Assembly: GCA_964533785.1 (NCBI GenBank)
Contig: CAZHNG010000160.1
Coordinates: 1 to 14,882 of the forward strand
Length of the DNA: 14,882 nt
Direction of reading: 5' to 3'
Origin: JANQRV01 sp964533785
GTDB lineage: Bacteria; Bacteroidota; Bacteroidia; Chitinophagales; Saprospiraceae
A model generated the notes under the pieces. The model was not told where the DNA came from. It was given only the letters and a program-made list of their open reading frames with translations, and did no database searches. Below, one piece after another: positions 1 to 8,537 of the stretch (the stretch's first letter is position 1; every line of letters starts with the position of its first letter). Position numbers and translations under genes: made by a program.

Positions 1-40
1 CCTCATTGCTCATTGTCTACATTGTTCATTGCCCATTGCA
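1..40. repeat. short CATTG-type tandem repeat
   Basis: The first 40 bases repeat the unit CATTG separated by a few bases (CATTGCTCATTG, then CATTGTTCATTGCCCATTG). Low-complexity repeats of this style are common between genes in Bacteroidota. The array runs to the window edge, so its true length is unknown. No function is inferred. Confidence 0.55.
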
Positions 41-296
41 GTAGCAGCATGGCTCCTATACTTGATCAGCATACCACAGACCAGGTCGCAGACCTGACCC
101 ATCGAACATGGGGAACACCGCGACGATCAGGGTTTGTATTGCTTTCTTTCCCTCTTCTATTCCAAACAGATTTAAACCCCAAACTTGATACTCCATAATC
201 ACCGCTCCTTTCCTTTCAACAGGCCCTAATGGACTTGGGTCATCATCGTCGGGGGCCAATCGCTCTTGCGGAATACCGCGATCAAGGGGTCAGATG
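41..296. other. intergenic stretch, no supported gene
   Basis: This stretch follows the end of the minus-strand operon. Short open frames exist on both strands, including a 67-codon one on the minus strand, but none has a recognisable motif or conserved family pattern. I see no T-tract hairpin that would terminate the operon. A weak GCGG-AATA-CCGC hairpin at 268-279 lacks a following T run on the minus strand. The palindrome at 82-96 is listed separately. Confidence 0.5.
82..96. repeat. palindrome CAGGTC-gca-GACCTG
   Basis: A perfect 6-bp inverted repeat with a 3-nt loop lies about 200 bp beyond the operon's last stop codon. It is not followed by a T-tract on either strand, so it is not a standard terminator. 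It could be part of a dispersed repeat or a protein-binding site. The identity is unknown. Confidence 0.4.
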
Positions 297-671
297 TTAT
301 TCATGTATGAATGGTTCTGTTGATTTCCTTACAACTATTTTAGATGTATCAGAACTATCAATAAAGCTTGCGTAAAAAAAGATTCTTCCACGGTGAGTAA
401 ATTTCATTTTAGAAGTTGTATTTTCAACTTTAAAAATTATTTCATGATCTCCTTTGCTAACCCTAGTGAACAATTCTTCAAAAGATGGGCGAATATTAGA
501 GTATGCAATTATTTTGTGGAAAGTTGGCTCCCCATCAATTTCAACAGAAAACTCCGCCAGTTCTACATTTTCATTGATGTTAGATAGATATACTACCACG
601 TATGGTGAGTTACTACAATTACTTAGAATCGAAAAAGCCAGTATTGAAGTTATGATGGTTGGGATTTTCAT
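297..671 (-). CDS. small lipoprotein, candidate immunity protein of the RHS-protease toxin
   Basis: This 124-residue protein starts with a charged residue (K2), a hydrophobic stretch and a lipobox-like LSNC at residues 16-19, so it is probably cleaved before Cys19 and lipid-anchored. N at the -1 position is less usual than G, A or S, which lowers certainty slightly. The mature part (about 105 residues) alternates short hydrophobic and polar runs, suggesting a small beta-rich fold; I recognise no named family. The gene begins only 12 nt after the stop of the giant RHS gene, on the same strand and with no terminator between, so the two are almost surely co-transcribed. In polymorphic toxin loci the gene directly after the toxin C-terminus is typically the immunity gene. 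An envelope lipoprotein would suit a protease that acts outside the cytoplasm. The immunity role is inference; it could also be an unrelated lipoprotein. By hand count the gene is AT-rich (about 30-37% GC in two sampled lines), like the toxin domain before it. Confidence 0.8.
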   Translation of the reverse strand: MKIPTIITSILAFSILSNCSNSPYVVVYLSNINENVELAEFSVEIDGEPTFHKIIAYSNIRPSFEELFTRVSKGDHEIIFKVENTTSKMKFTHRGRIFFYASFIDSSDTSKIVVRKSTEPFIHE

Positions 672-683
672 GTAAGTAATAGA

Positions 684-1337
684 TTAATTTATAGTTCTTG
701 GTATTCTATCTCCTTTTTTAACATTAAACAAATAAGGCTTTCGATTAGTGGAAGTGTGCCAAAAACGATTGTTAGTTGTTACTGGAGCAATTGAATGGTT
801 AATCCCTTGGTTTAAATCAGATACGTTTTGTTTGATATTTACTACTTGATTGTTGCTAAAAGAATTCCGTGCTTCTCCACCATAGCTCATGTAATTTTTG
901 TTATTGTTAGAATCTTCAAAACCATCCTCCCAATTATGTTCTAATCCAAGATTATGTCCGAATTCATGTACCATGGTTGATACGACCCCATTCCAATTTT
1001 GAACAAAAGCAATTTTGCCATTTTTTATTGCTTTACCTCTTACCGAAGAAAAAAGACCATCTGGCACAACATCATCAACAATTGTTACTAAATGATCGCT
1101 ATCACTAACATCATCCATTGATTTAACAGCCTTTACGTTTATGGCAGACCTTATAGTAAGGTCTCCATCTTTTCCTTTAAGAGAATTATTTAATGCTCTT
1201 CCAAACTGACTAGCCAAAACATCCATATTTTCTACATTTCCAGTTAGATCCAAGACTTTTACATCTCCCCTGATTGTTTGGTAGTTAGTATACGTTCCAT
1301 CTCCGTGATCTACTGTTTCTGCAGTAACCCAAATACT
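684..1337 (-). other. variable C-terminal toxin module: metzincin-type zinc metalloprotease
   Basis: This is the coding segment for residues 1908-2124 of the RHS protein, after the core ends at NPISNIDINGD. It contains HEFGHNLGLEH at 2031-2041, an intact HExxHxxGxxH with three zinc-binding histidines (2031, 2035, 2041) and the catalytic Glu2032. The Met-turn NYMSYG follows at 2055-2060 (Met2057). Together these place it in the metzincin clan. About 120 residues before the motif form the upper half-domain. Base composition shifts at the border: sampled lines in the module are about 25-33% GC, against about 43-58% in the core. This is what replacement of a toxin cassette would leave. The specific peptidase family cannot be fixed by eye. 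Confidence 0.85.
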
Positions 1338-4300
1338 ATCTCCATTTATATCAATATTACTAATTGGATTATTTGCGCCGTACTGATAAGGAGTCATTGA
1401 AGCATACTTTTCAGCAAACCGATCAACTGCAGGAAACCGCCCAATACTCGGATCATACCACCTTGCCCCATAATCCAACCACTCTAAACCTAGTTCACTG
1501 TTGAGCTCCTTACCGTTGTAAAGATATTTACTCTCCCTCCCCAGTGTCGCCATCCAAGGCCCATCCATTTCCATTCCAAAAGGATAGTAATGGTGTTCCT
1601 GTAAGATCTCATCCGTTTCCGGGTCATCGGTTTGATCTACCTTGCCATTGCCGTTCTTATCCGTAAAACAAAGGCGGGTATTACCCAGGTGATCGGTGAT
1701 CGTATATTCATAACGATGGCTGCCTTCTTCAAAGTATACGCGACCATCCTTGTGGTAAACGGCCTCCAGTTCGCCGTGGCGGTATTCGAAGCCATTGATG
1801 TAGTAGTGGGTATACATTTGCGCAATACCGCTGTTGATGGTTTTGCTGATTTTATTGCCTGCAGCATCGTATTGGATCTCCATGATCTTACAATCGCTGG
1901 TTTCCATGCGCTTGGGTAAGTTCAGGTAATTGTACTCGATGCTGATGCCTTTGGAAGGATCGTAAATCAGGTTACCATTGTCATCGTAGAGGTAGTCGGC
2001 ACCGGTATCTCCCGTGTTATAATGTTGATAGCCGTTATCTCTGCTGGCGATTGGTGCTGTTTCTAGTACATCCTGCAGGCGGTTGGTACCATTGTAATGG
2101 GTGTATCCTAAATTATCGATGGTATTCTTTTGCCAGCAGCTACCGTCCCAGTAGAGGCCTTTTCGGGATAGGGAAGTGATATTGCCCCTGGCATCATAGT
2201 CAGCCGACATATCGAATAATTGATTAACGCCATCCGAATTGGGGCCGTTATGCGTAGCGGTTTTTAGCCGGTCGAGGTAATCATAGGTGAAGCCATAGGC
2301 TTGCGTGAAGCGCCCCCTTACTCGCCAATGGACCTGGGCGATGTTTCCATTTTTCTGGGCATCGCCTCCAACGCTTCCTTGTAGTTGATCGTAGTTCAAT
2401 TCCAGGTAAAACAGATCGTTCTGATCCGGATTAGTGCCGGAAATACCGGGATTGGGTAAGCTTCGGCCGCAAGCAGGTAGGTTGCTGTTGTAATAGGTGC
2501 CTCCTAAATAGCTGTCGTTGATCTTTGATAAAAAACCATTGGGTAGATAGGTGTAATCCAGGCTCTGTAAAAAGTTACTACCTTCCTTACCCAGGTTTTT
2601 CTCGAGTACCTGATCTTTGGCGGTATAATGCAATTCACTGGTTAGAATTTCGGTACCACCATTGAGTTTATGGTAGTTCTTGGTCAATCTGCCGACATGG
2701 TCGTACTCCATTCGTTCCTCCACGTAATTATCGGTATCATCCGCCAGTTTTTGGTAGTGAAATTGCCGGGTTAAATTATCGGCAAAATCGTAGGTAAAGG
2801 TATTGATGAGGCTTTGCCAATCGGTTAAATGCAGCGGATGATTGCCTTCGGTTTTAGCGATGCGGCCATATTGATCGTATTCGATAGTGGTGTTCAGCCA
2901 ATCATTTGTTCCGAGCATATTGGTTTCGGTACGGCATAATTTACCGGTGTAGATTGTAGAAGGTGAAGGGTCATCGCAGCCATCGTAGTGGGAGCGAGTC
3001 AGTTCCTCGAAGAAGTTGGCTACTTGGTTGCCATCGCTGGGTGCGCTGTTTACGAAGCCGGTAGCAGTGGGGCGGCCATAATTATCGTAGTGGGTGTGCA
3101 ACCACTTGCCTTGAGCCGCCATGTTGCCATCTTGAGAGAAGGTTGGCAGATCACGATCATCGTACCAATAAGACATCCAAGCCTGATCGGGAATTTTTTT
3201 CGAGAGTATATTATCGGCCCCATCGTATACATATCGATAGATCAGGTCATCGTCGTTGGTGCTGGTGCCGGGAGGCAGCACCGTATTCACGCGATCTTTA
3301 TCGTCATAGATGTATTTGGTATCCAGGCCATTGGCACCATTCTCATCAGCTCTCGTGGTCATCAATTGCCGGCCTTTTTTGTCTGTGTAGGTTATGTTCT
3401 GGTGGTCATTTCCATCAATAATAGTAGTCACAAATAATTCTCCTGCAGAAAAGGATTGAGACCCAATGGTTATCGGACTGGCGTTGTTGCCGTATTGAGT
3501 TTCGGTCGGATACCAGGAGGGAGGGGTGACTTTCCACACCCGGTTGAGGGGGGAATTGTAATATTCAGTCAACGTGTGCTGGTAACCATCGGCCACTTCG
3601 AAATAGTCACCGGAACTATTTCCATTACGCTCATAAGGCTCATAACTTTTATATACCCGGCCTTGGTTATCGTACTTGACTTGAGTAATAACATCGTCTC
3701 CATCTTCAGAATAGCCTTTTTCTACGGTTTGTAACAAGCGGCCCAAGCCATCGAAGTATTGGAAAGATTCTCTCTGCGTTAGACTGGAATTGGGTACTGA
3801 AGTAAAGGTAGTTTTGGCGCGGACGTAGTTGTGCGGGTTGCTGGCATCTTTGAATTGGTACGAATAGTCCGTTACAACGTTCCCGTTTCTGGCTGTCGTT
3901 TTCTTCAAACGCAATAAGTCGTCGTATTCATAGCTAACAATCTGTCCATCAATATCCTTGATTGAACTTAACAATTGTGTACCCGTCAAATAGGTGTATT
4001 CCCACTCAAAGGAATCAAATGTTCGTTTTTTGATCTTACCATTCAGCCATTCATAAGTTTCTGGCTGCCAACCTGTTTTTGTAAATTGTTTAGGGAAGCC
4101 TTTTCCCGTTGAACTTGTTCCGTGATAACTATCGATCGTCCCGCTTAAAACAAAATCCGCGCCAGAGGCCACGGAACCACTGCTTTCCCAAGTCATTTCA
4201 TAACGGTAAAAATTATGAGGATAAGGATGAGCCCCTGTTCCACTACCTTGTTCCTGACCAGTAGATTGATTATAGAATGCATAGTCAAATTTCATACCAT

Positions 4301-7058
4301 CTACAATGGTAGCACCTACTTTTTGGATACTTTCTATTGGGGTTCCAACGATGTTTTTACTGATCAAACTATCGCGTATTTCACTTGCACTTAGATCATA
4401 AACGTATTTATGTTCTGTTCGGTGCACACTACCATCACTATTGGTGAAATCTATCGCTGTAGGCGCCAAGTGTTTATCTGGGTCAGGGTCATACTCATAA
4501 GTAGTGACCGTTTTCACTCCATCTATCGTACGTTCTTGCTTTAGGAGCCGATAAGGAGCCGTTCGAATTGGGTAAATTTTATAATAAACTACAAATTGAT
4601 TAGGATACAGAATGTCAGGGTCCGGGTGTTTATATGCTTTATAAATCCATCCAGGCAACATATCGTAAGAATCTGAATAAGGAGTGATGGTCTCCAATCC
4701 TATTTGAGTAAAAGAACTTTGATCTTGTTTATATATCTTTTTAAGTGATAATTGACCATCCTGTACAGATAATAATTGTGGGGAGTAGGGATACGAATCC
4801 GTTGCCGCCAGAAAGTCAACGGCATAGAAGTATTCAGTCTTGCCATTGCCGTTTGTTTTTTCTACTACACGCTGATAGCCAACATGGTAACCTTGATAAC
4901 TTCCCATAGGTGTAATTGGTGTAGAATAAAAAATTAACCCTATTTCATTGGCAGGATAACCTTGCTGAATACCATAATACTGGGGCTCAAAATAAAGGTG
5001 AGCACTGGAATGTGAACTACCGTCATTTTCAGTGTATTCATAGTCTTTGATTACATCATTGGCAGAATTAATCCCATCGTGTGCTTTGATCTGCTTGACT
5101 CTAAGACCGCCAACAGTTCTGGATTCGTAGGTAACAGAGCTAGACTGATTAAAAATTTGAAAATCCCCTTTCCCATTGGTTACATAAAGGGTAAAGGTGT
5201 AGGAAACTCCTGCTTGGAGATTAGCAAGTTCTGTCAGGTTCTTGATTTCCTCACAATAATCTTCATTACTTGCAAGATTAAATGAAAAAGATTCAATGCC
5301 TTGTGTTTGGCCGGTTTCTTTTACAATAATCTGCACAGTGGGACCATCAGGAGTCGGATCACTGGGATTACAATATTGTTCTATTTGAGAGGTATGATTC
5401 GGATCTCCACAGTTTTTGCGCGAGGTTGGATAATAATTTAAGTTATACAATTTCAGAGAGAATTGAGCCTGGTCTAATTCTGTTGTCGTAAAGGTATCAG
5501 AGCCGGAAATTTGATTGGTTGAGCAACAGTTACCTGAAGGATAAGTACAATTGGACAAGGAAAAGGAATAATTATTCGTTGTGGTAGTTACTGCTTGCTT
5601 TACTTCATTAGCCTCGAAAGTAAATTCATTATAACCTCCAGTAGGATAAGTTATTTGTTTTAATGTTCCAATTAACATACTTGATTCATCGCTTTCTCTA
5701 TTGGCAGTAGTAAAATTTGGAGTTCTTTCATGGCCGAGCCAGTTTACCGTTAGCTCTGGTATATTTAATTCCCCCTCATTAGTTGTCACTCCATTATAAT
5801 AGCCCCAATGGTCAATACCTTTATAGATGCGGTAAGGAAGTGTTCCTGAATAATAGGTAAAAGAATATGGCTCCTTGCTAACACTACAGCTTGTTTCTTG
5901 CACAGACAATAATCGCAACCGCTTATATTCACTCGCAGTACCTCCGCTGGATACCATATAATCATAATTGAATTCAAATTTGTAAGGACAGGCAGTGCCT
6001 ACAGGGGTATAAAATTCTATCCTGTCCAAGCGTTTTCCAGTTTCACCTGAATATTGGTCCAGATCTTGACGATCAGTATCAGCGACAAAAACGATTTTCT
6101 GAGTGTTAGAACTGTTCGTAATTTGAGAAAGCCGCTTTCCGGTCACATAATGGTTTACAATAGAGGTCTTAGTGCCATAAGAAGTAGGACCACAATATGT
6201 AGAAGTAGTACCAGAATATCCACCGCCATCGTAGTTCCAGGTAACAGAACAAGTACCCATGTTTTTGTAGGCATATTTTTCGTCTACATAGTCAAGGGTG
6301 ATGTAATACTGTTGGTCTGCAGTTTCAATACGACGTAAATACCAGGAAGTTGGTGCCACAGCACTGACTAATACATTATCATAAGTGGTAGTTTCCACCG
6401 CCGATTGAGTTGCATCAGACTCTGTTTCTAGACCTCCAAAGATATAGCGAGTACCATCCGTGGTAGTAATTACGAAACGGATTAAAATTCCCGTACCATC
6501 TTTTCTGATATACGATATCTTTATATCTGATTTTGGCAAGGTATGGATTACGCTATCTTTGTCTATTACGAATTTCCCATTCATACCTGCAAAAGAATAA
6601 TTGAAAATATCAGGCTCTGCATCTTTGATCCCATCTGCCACATCTTCCCGTTCCAGAGTGGCTTGTGGAGTGGCGGGGTCAAGTAAATTCTTACCTCCAT
6701 TCATATATCCCCCAGACACGTCATCTGGTATCCCCATAGTGGTACGACTTATCATTCCTCCAGCATTGAGGCTCCATCCAAGTCCTACCCAACTGGCTAG
6801 TTCACCCACTTTTATTCCCGAAGCATGATAATTTAGGTTTACAGGTAAACTCAGCGGACCTTCCTGGATAGTAAAAACAGGAATTCCAATATTTGGCACT
6901 CCGGTAAAGTAACTTACTGGAATATCACCGTATTTTCCTAATGATGCTGCATTTGGAGCTGCCATGGTCACATCCTTGACAGCATTGTTTACAGGTTGTG
7001 CATCACAGAATATATATAGAAAGGCCATAAAGAGGCTTAAGAGTACTCGCGCTTTCAT
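684..7058 (-). CDS. exported YD/RHS-repeat protein with C-terminal metzincin protease domain
   Basis: This 2124-residue protein begins with a Sec signal peptide (residues 1-20, probable cleavage FCDA|QP). The N-terminal region carries the Bacteroidota RHS pattern around YFTGVPNIGIPVFTI (50-64) and the motif YHASGIKVGELASWVGLGWS (77-96). A long middle section follows. From about 1040 to 1800 there are many YD repeats such as YDNQGRV, YDQYGRIAKTEG, YDARGNITSL and YDAAGNKISKTI. DHLGNTRL is at 1789-1796, followed by an EF-hand-like loop DKNGNGKVDQTD at 1800-1811. The RHS core (1845-1907) contains YNGKELNSELGLEWLDYGAR and ends in NPISNIDINGD. The last 217 residues (1908-2124) are a zinc protease domain. 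RHS shells are known to enclose a C-terminal toxin, which makes a secreted protease effector the likely role. The gene lies 49 nt after the M43-like gene and 12 nt before the lipoprotein gene. Bacterial antagonism is inference; surface processing or adhesion are alternatives. Confidence 0.93.
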   Translation of the reverse strand: MKARVLLSLFMAFLYIFCDAQPVNNAVKDVTMAAPNAASLGKYGDIPVSYFTGVPNIGIPVFTIQEGPLSLPVNLNYHASGIKVGELASWVGLGWSLNAGGMISRTTMGIPDDVSGGYMNGGKNLLDPATPQATLEREDVADGIKDAEPDIFNYSFAGMNGKFVIDKDSVIHTLPKSDIKISYIRKDGTGILIRFVITTTDGTRYIFGGLETESDATQSAVETTTYDNVLVSAVAPTSWYLRRIETADQQYYITLDYVDEKYAYKNMGTCSVTWNYDGGGYSGTTSTYCGPTSYGTKTSIVNHYVTGKRLSQITNSSNTQKIVFVADTDRQDLDQYSGETGKRLDRIEFYTPVGTACPYKFEFNYDYMVSSGGTASEYKRLRLLSVQETSCSVSKEPYSFTYYSGTLPYRIYKGIDHWGYYNGVTTNEGELNIPELTVNWLGHERTPNFTTANRESDESSMLIGTLKQITYPTGGYNEFTFEANEVKQAVTTTTNNYSFSLSNCTYPSGNCCSTNQISGSDTFTTTELDQAQFSLKLYNLNYYPTSRKNCGDPNHTSQIEQYCNPSDPTPDGPTVQIIVKETGQTQGIESFSFNLASNEDYCEEIKNLTELANLQAGVSYTFTLYVTNGKGDFQIFNQSSSVTYESRTVGGLRVKQIKAHDGINSANDVIKDYEYTENDGSSHSSAHLYFEPQYYGIQQGYPANEIGLIFYSTPITPMGSYQGYHVGYQRVVEKTNGNGKTEYFYAVDFLAATDSYPYSPQLLSVQDGQLSLKKIYKQDQSSFTQIGLETITPYSDSYDMLPGWIYKAYKHPDPDILYPNQFVVYYKIYPIRTAPYRLLKQERTIDGVKTVTTYEYDPDPDKHLAPTAIDFTNSDGSVHRTEHKYVYDLSASEIRDSLISKNIVGTPIESIQKVGATIVDGMKFDYAFYNQSTGQEQGSGTGAHPYPHNFYRYEMTWESSGSVASGADFVLSGTIDSYHGTSSTGKGFPKQFTKTGWQPETYEWLNGKIKKRTFDSFEWEYTYLTGTQLLSSIKDIDGQIVSYEYDDLLRLKKTTARNGNVVTDYSYQFKDASNPHNYVRAKTTFTSVPNSSLTQRESFQYFDGLGRLLQTVEKGYSEDGDDVITQVKYDNQGRVYKSYEPYERNGNSSGDYFEVADGYQHTLTEYYNSPLNRVWKVTPPSWYPTETQYGNNASPITIGSQSFSAGELFVTTIIDGNDHQNITYTDKKGRQLMTTRADENGANGLDTKYIYDDKDRVNTVLPPGTSTNDDDLIYRYVYDGADNILSKKIPDQAWMSYWYDDRDLPTFSQDGNMAAQGKWLHTHYDNYGRPTATGFVNSAPSDGNQVANFFEELTRSHYDGCDDPSPSTIYTGKLCRTETNMLGTNDWLNTTIEYDQYGRIAKTEGNHPLHLTDWQSLINTFTYDFADNLTRQFHYQKLADDTDNYVEERMEYDHVGRLTKNYHKLNGGTEILTSELHYTAKDQVLEKNLGKEGSNFLQSLDYTYLPNGFLSKINDSYLGGTYYNSNLPACGRSLPNPGISGTNPDQNDLFYLELNYDQLQGSVGGDAQKNGNIAQVHWRVRGRFTQAYGFTYDYLDRLKTATHNGPNSDGVNQLFDMSADYDARGNITSLSRKGLYWDGSCWQKNTIDNLGYTHYNGTNRLQDVLETAPIASRDNGYQHYNTGDTGADYLYDDNGNLIYDPSKGISIEYNYLNLPKRMETSDCKIMEIQYDAAGNKISKTINSGIAQMYTHYYINGFEYRHGELEAVYHKDGRVYFEEGSHRYEYTITDHLGNTRLCFTDKNGNGKVDQTDDPETDEILQEHHYYPFGMEMDGPWMATLGRESKYLYNGKELNSELGLEWLDYGARWYDPSIGRFPAVDRFAEKYASMTPYQYGANNPISNIDINGDSIWVTAETVDHGDGTYTNYQTIRGDVKVLDLTGNVENMDVLASQFGRALNNSLKGKDGDLTIRSAINVKAVKSMDDVSDSDHLVTIVDDVVPDGLFSSVRGKAIKNGKIAFVQNWNGVVSTMVHEFGHNLGLEHNWEDGFEDSNNNKNYMSYGGEARNSFSNNQVVNIKQNVSDLNQGINHSIAPVTTNNRFWHTSTNRKPYLFNVKKGDRIPRTIN

Positions 7059-7107
7059 TGAAAAAGGTTTAAGATAGATTTAATCGATAAATGGATGAAA
7101 TAAAGTC

Positions 7108-8493
7108 TCAATGTTGGACTACAAAACTACCGCGTGCCATACCGGAAGTAGTATAAACGAACGCCCAGTAAACACCAGCAGGCCAATCAGAAACGTCCAA
7201 AACTGTTCGAAATGAACGGCCCGTTAAGTTTGCGGGAATCCGCTTTTGTAGTTGTCCTTGTGGAGTATAAATCATAATCTCAATCTGCTCTTGGCCTGTT
7301 GCTTGGGCAGGAGTCTTAATTTCTAATGTCGTTGTTTCTTTTGCTGGAATGGGCCAGATTTTCAAGGTTAATGCAGAAGATGTTTCTGCTGGTATTGTAT
7401 TAGTTATTTCTGAACTTTCCCTAAATTGCAAATTGTTATCAAGAGGTAGCTCAATACTACAATCCACGGGGGTATTTAACAGTTTAAACCGTGGCCCACC
7501 AGGAACAAACATGGCTTGCATTCTTAATTTTTGTCCAAAAGTGAACATCCTTTGACAAGCATCATCACTGTTGTCCATAAAATTCATTATCATTTCCACA
7601 GCCTTGCCGTAACAAGTGCTTATATGCTTGTATAAATGACAACCTATATTGGGTGCATTATGAATTGGAGTATCGTTTACGTAATCATCAGCACAAGTAT
7701 GGTCAACATTCCATAAATCGTATAGCCCCAAATAGTTTCCAGTTAAATGAGTTAAGGTTTTGCCTTCATTGTAATGGATGTCAGCCGTACCCCCAGATTT
7801 CTCATCTTGTCCAAAAAACTTAAATCCGATGACTATACCCTCCTCAAAATCAGTATTTGTACCGTTGTTTTTTAAATTTTTCAAGAATGGATAAGTTGCC
7901 CAGCCACTTACAGAATCTGCCAAATTGACCACCCATACATTTAAATACTTATTGGGATCAACTGCATCGACTCCGGAAAGCTCAGTAAAGGTCATTTCCC
8001 AATTTGCCCCCCATTCTCTGCGTTGGGTTTCCACATAATGAATTCCGGGTATTTCTTTTTTCCCATTTCCTGCCCTTGCCGGTACGCAAAAAGTGATTTC
8101 GGTATCAGCTACCTTTTTCTTAAATCCTTCTAAAGTATCTGCCGGATGAACAACGTTATACTTAGAAGCAGCAAAATCCTGATTGAGCATATTCAATTGC
8201 CACCAAATCTGTTCCTCGGATGGGTACGGTTGGCTAGAGTTATATAGAATGTGAAACACAACCGGTACAATAATTTTTTTTGGTTGATTTTGGCTTTTTT
8301 TATTGGCCAATTCGCGTTCCATTTTGCTTAGCGCGCTTTGGTATCTTTTGTCTTTCTCCCCCACTTCATTATTCATGTATTGGGTAAAGTAACTTCTATG
8401 AATAGTTCGGCTTTTTGAGGAAATTTGTGCCTTTAATTCATATTGAAGGCATAGAATATAGGATAGGATGAAAAGTGATTTTATCCACCACAT
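7108..8493 (-). CDS. secreted M43-like pseudopeptidase with type IX secretion sorting domain
   Basis: This 461-residue protein has a signal peptide (about 1-23, cleavage near LKAQ). Its central domain matches the M43 (pappalysin/cytophagalysin) pattern: IIVPVVFHILYN (74-85), EEQIWWQLNMLNQDF (93-107), LNVWVVNL (184-191), CADDYVNDTP (267-276), and the Met-turn region NFMDNSDDAC (304-313). The usual catalytic motif HExxHxxGLxH reads HLTGNYLGLYD at 249-259. Only the first His remains; the catalytic Glu is Leu250, the second His is Asn253 and the third zinc ligand is Asp259. The reading frame is open and the rest of the fold is conserved, so this looks like a selected, inactive protease rather than a decayed gene. 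Residues about 376-461 form a type IX secretion C-terminal domain (IWPIPAKETTTLEI, then PAGVYWAFVY). The protein should therefore cross the outer membrane and be surface-anchored or released. The gene is second in the operon, 44 nt after the MAM gene. Its role is unknown; a binding or scaffold function is inferred. Confidence 0.88.
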   Translation of the reverse strand: MWWIKSLFILSYILCLQYELKAQISSKSRTIHRSYFTQYMNNEVGEKDKRYQSALSKMERELANKKSQNQPKKIIVPVVFHILYNSSQPYPSEEQIWWQLNMLNQDFAASKYNVVHPADTLEGFKKKVADTEITFCVPARAGNGKKEIPGIHYVETQRREWGANWEMTFTELSGVDAVDPNKYLNVWVVNLADSVSGWATYPFLKNLKNNGTNTDFEEGIVIGFKFFGQDEKSGGTADIHYNEGKTLTHLTGNYLGLYDLWNVDHTCADDYVNDTPIHNAPNIGCHLYKHISTCYGKAVEMIMNFMDNSDDACQRMFTFGQKLRMQAMFVPGGPRFKLLNTPVDCSIELPLDNNLQFRESSEITNTIPAETSSALTLKIWPIPAKETTTLEIKTPAQATGQEQIEIMIYTPQGQLQKRIPANLTGRSFRTVLDVSDWPAGVYWAFVYTTSGMARGSFVVQH

Positions 8494-8537
8494 AGAAAAT
8501 ATTTTTAGATACTTGCGAAAATTATTTTTTGATCGGT

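Noticed and set aside
56..259. 67-codon open frame on the minus strand downstream of the lipoprotein gene
   Set aside because: It has no motif, no clear start context and a palindrome inside it. The opposite strand is also open. It was not supported as a gene.
1632..1919. 95-codon plus-strand and 76-codon minus-strand frames inside the RHS gene
   Set aside because: Both lie fully within the conserved RHS core coding region in other frames and show no family features.
2988..3437. 149-codon open frame on the plus strand
   Set aside because: It is antisense to the YD-repeat part of the RHS gene, has no recognisable motif, and its openness follows from the repetitive codon pattern of the real gene on the other strand.
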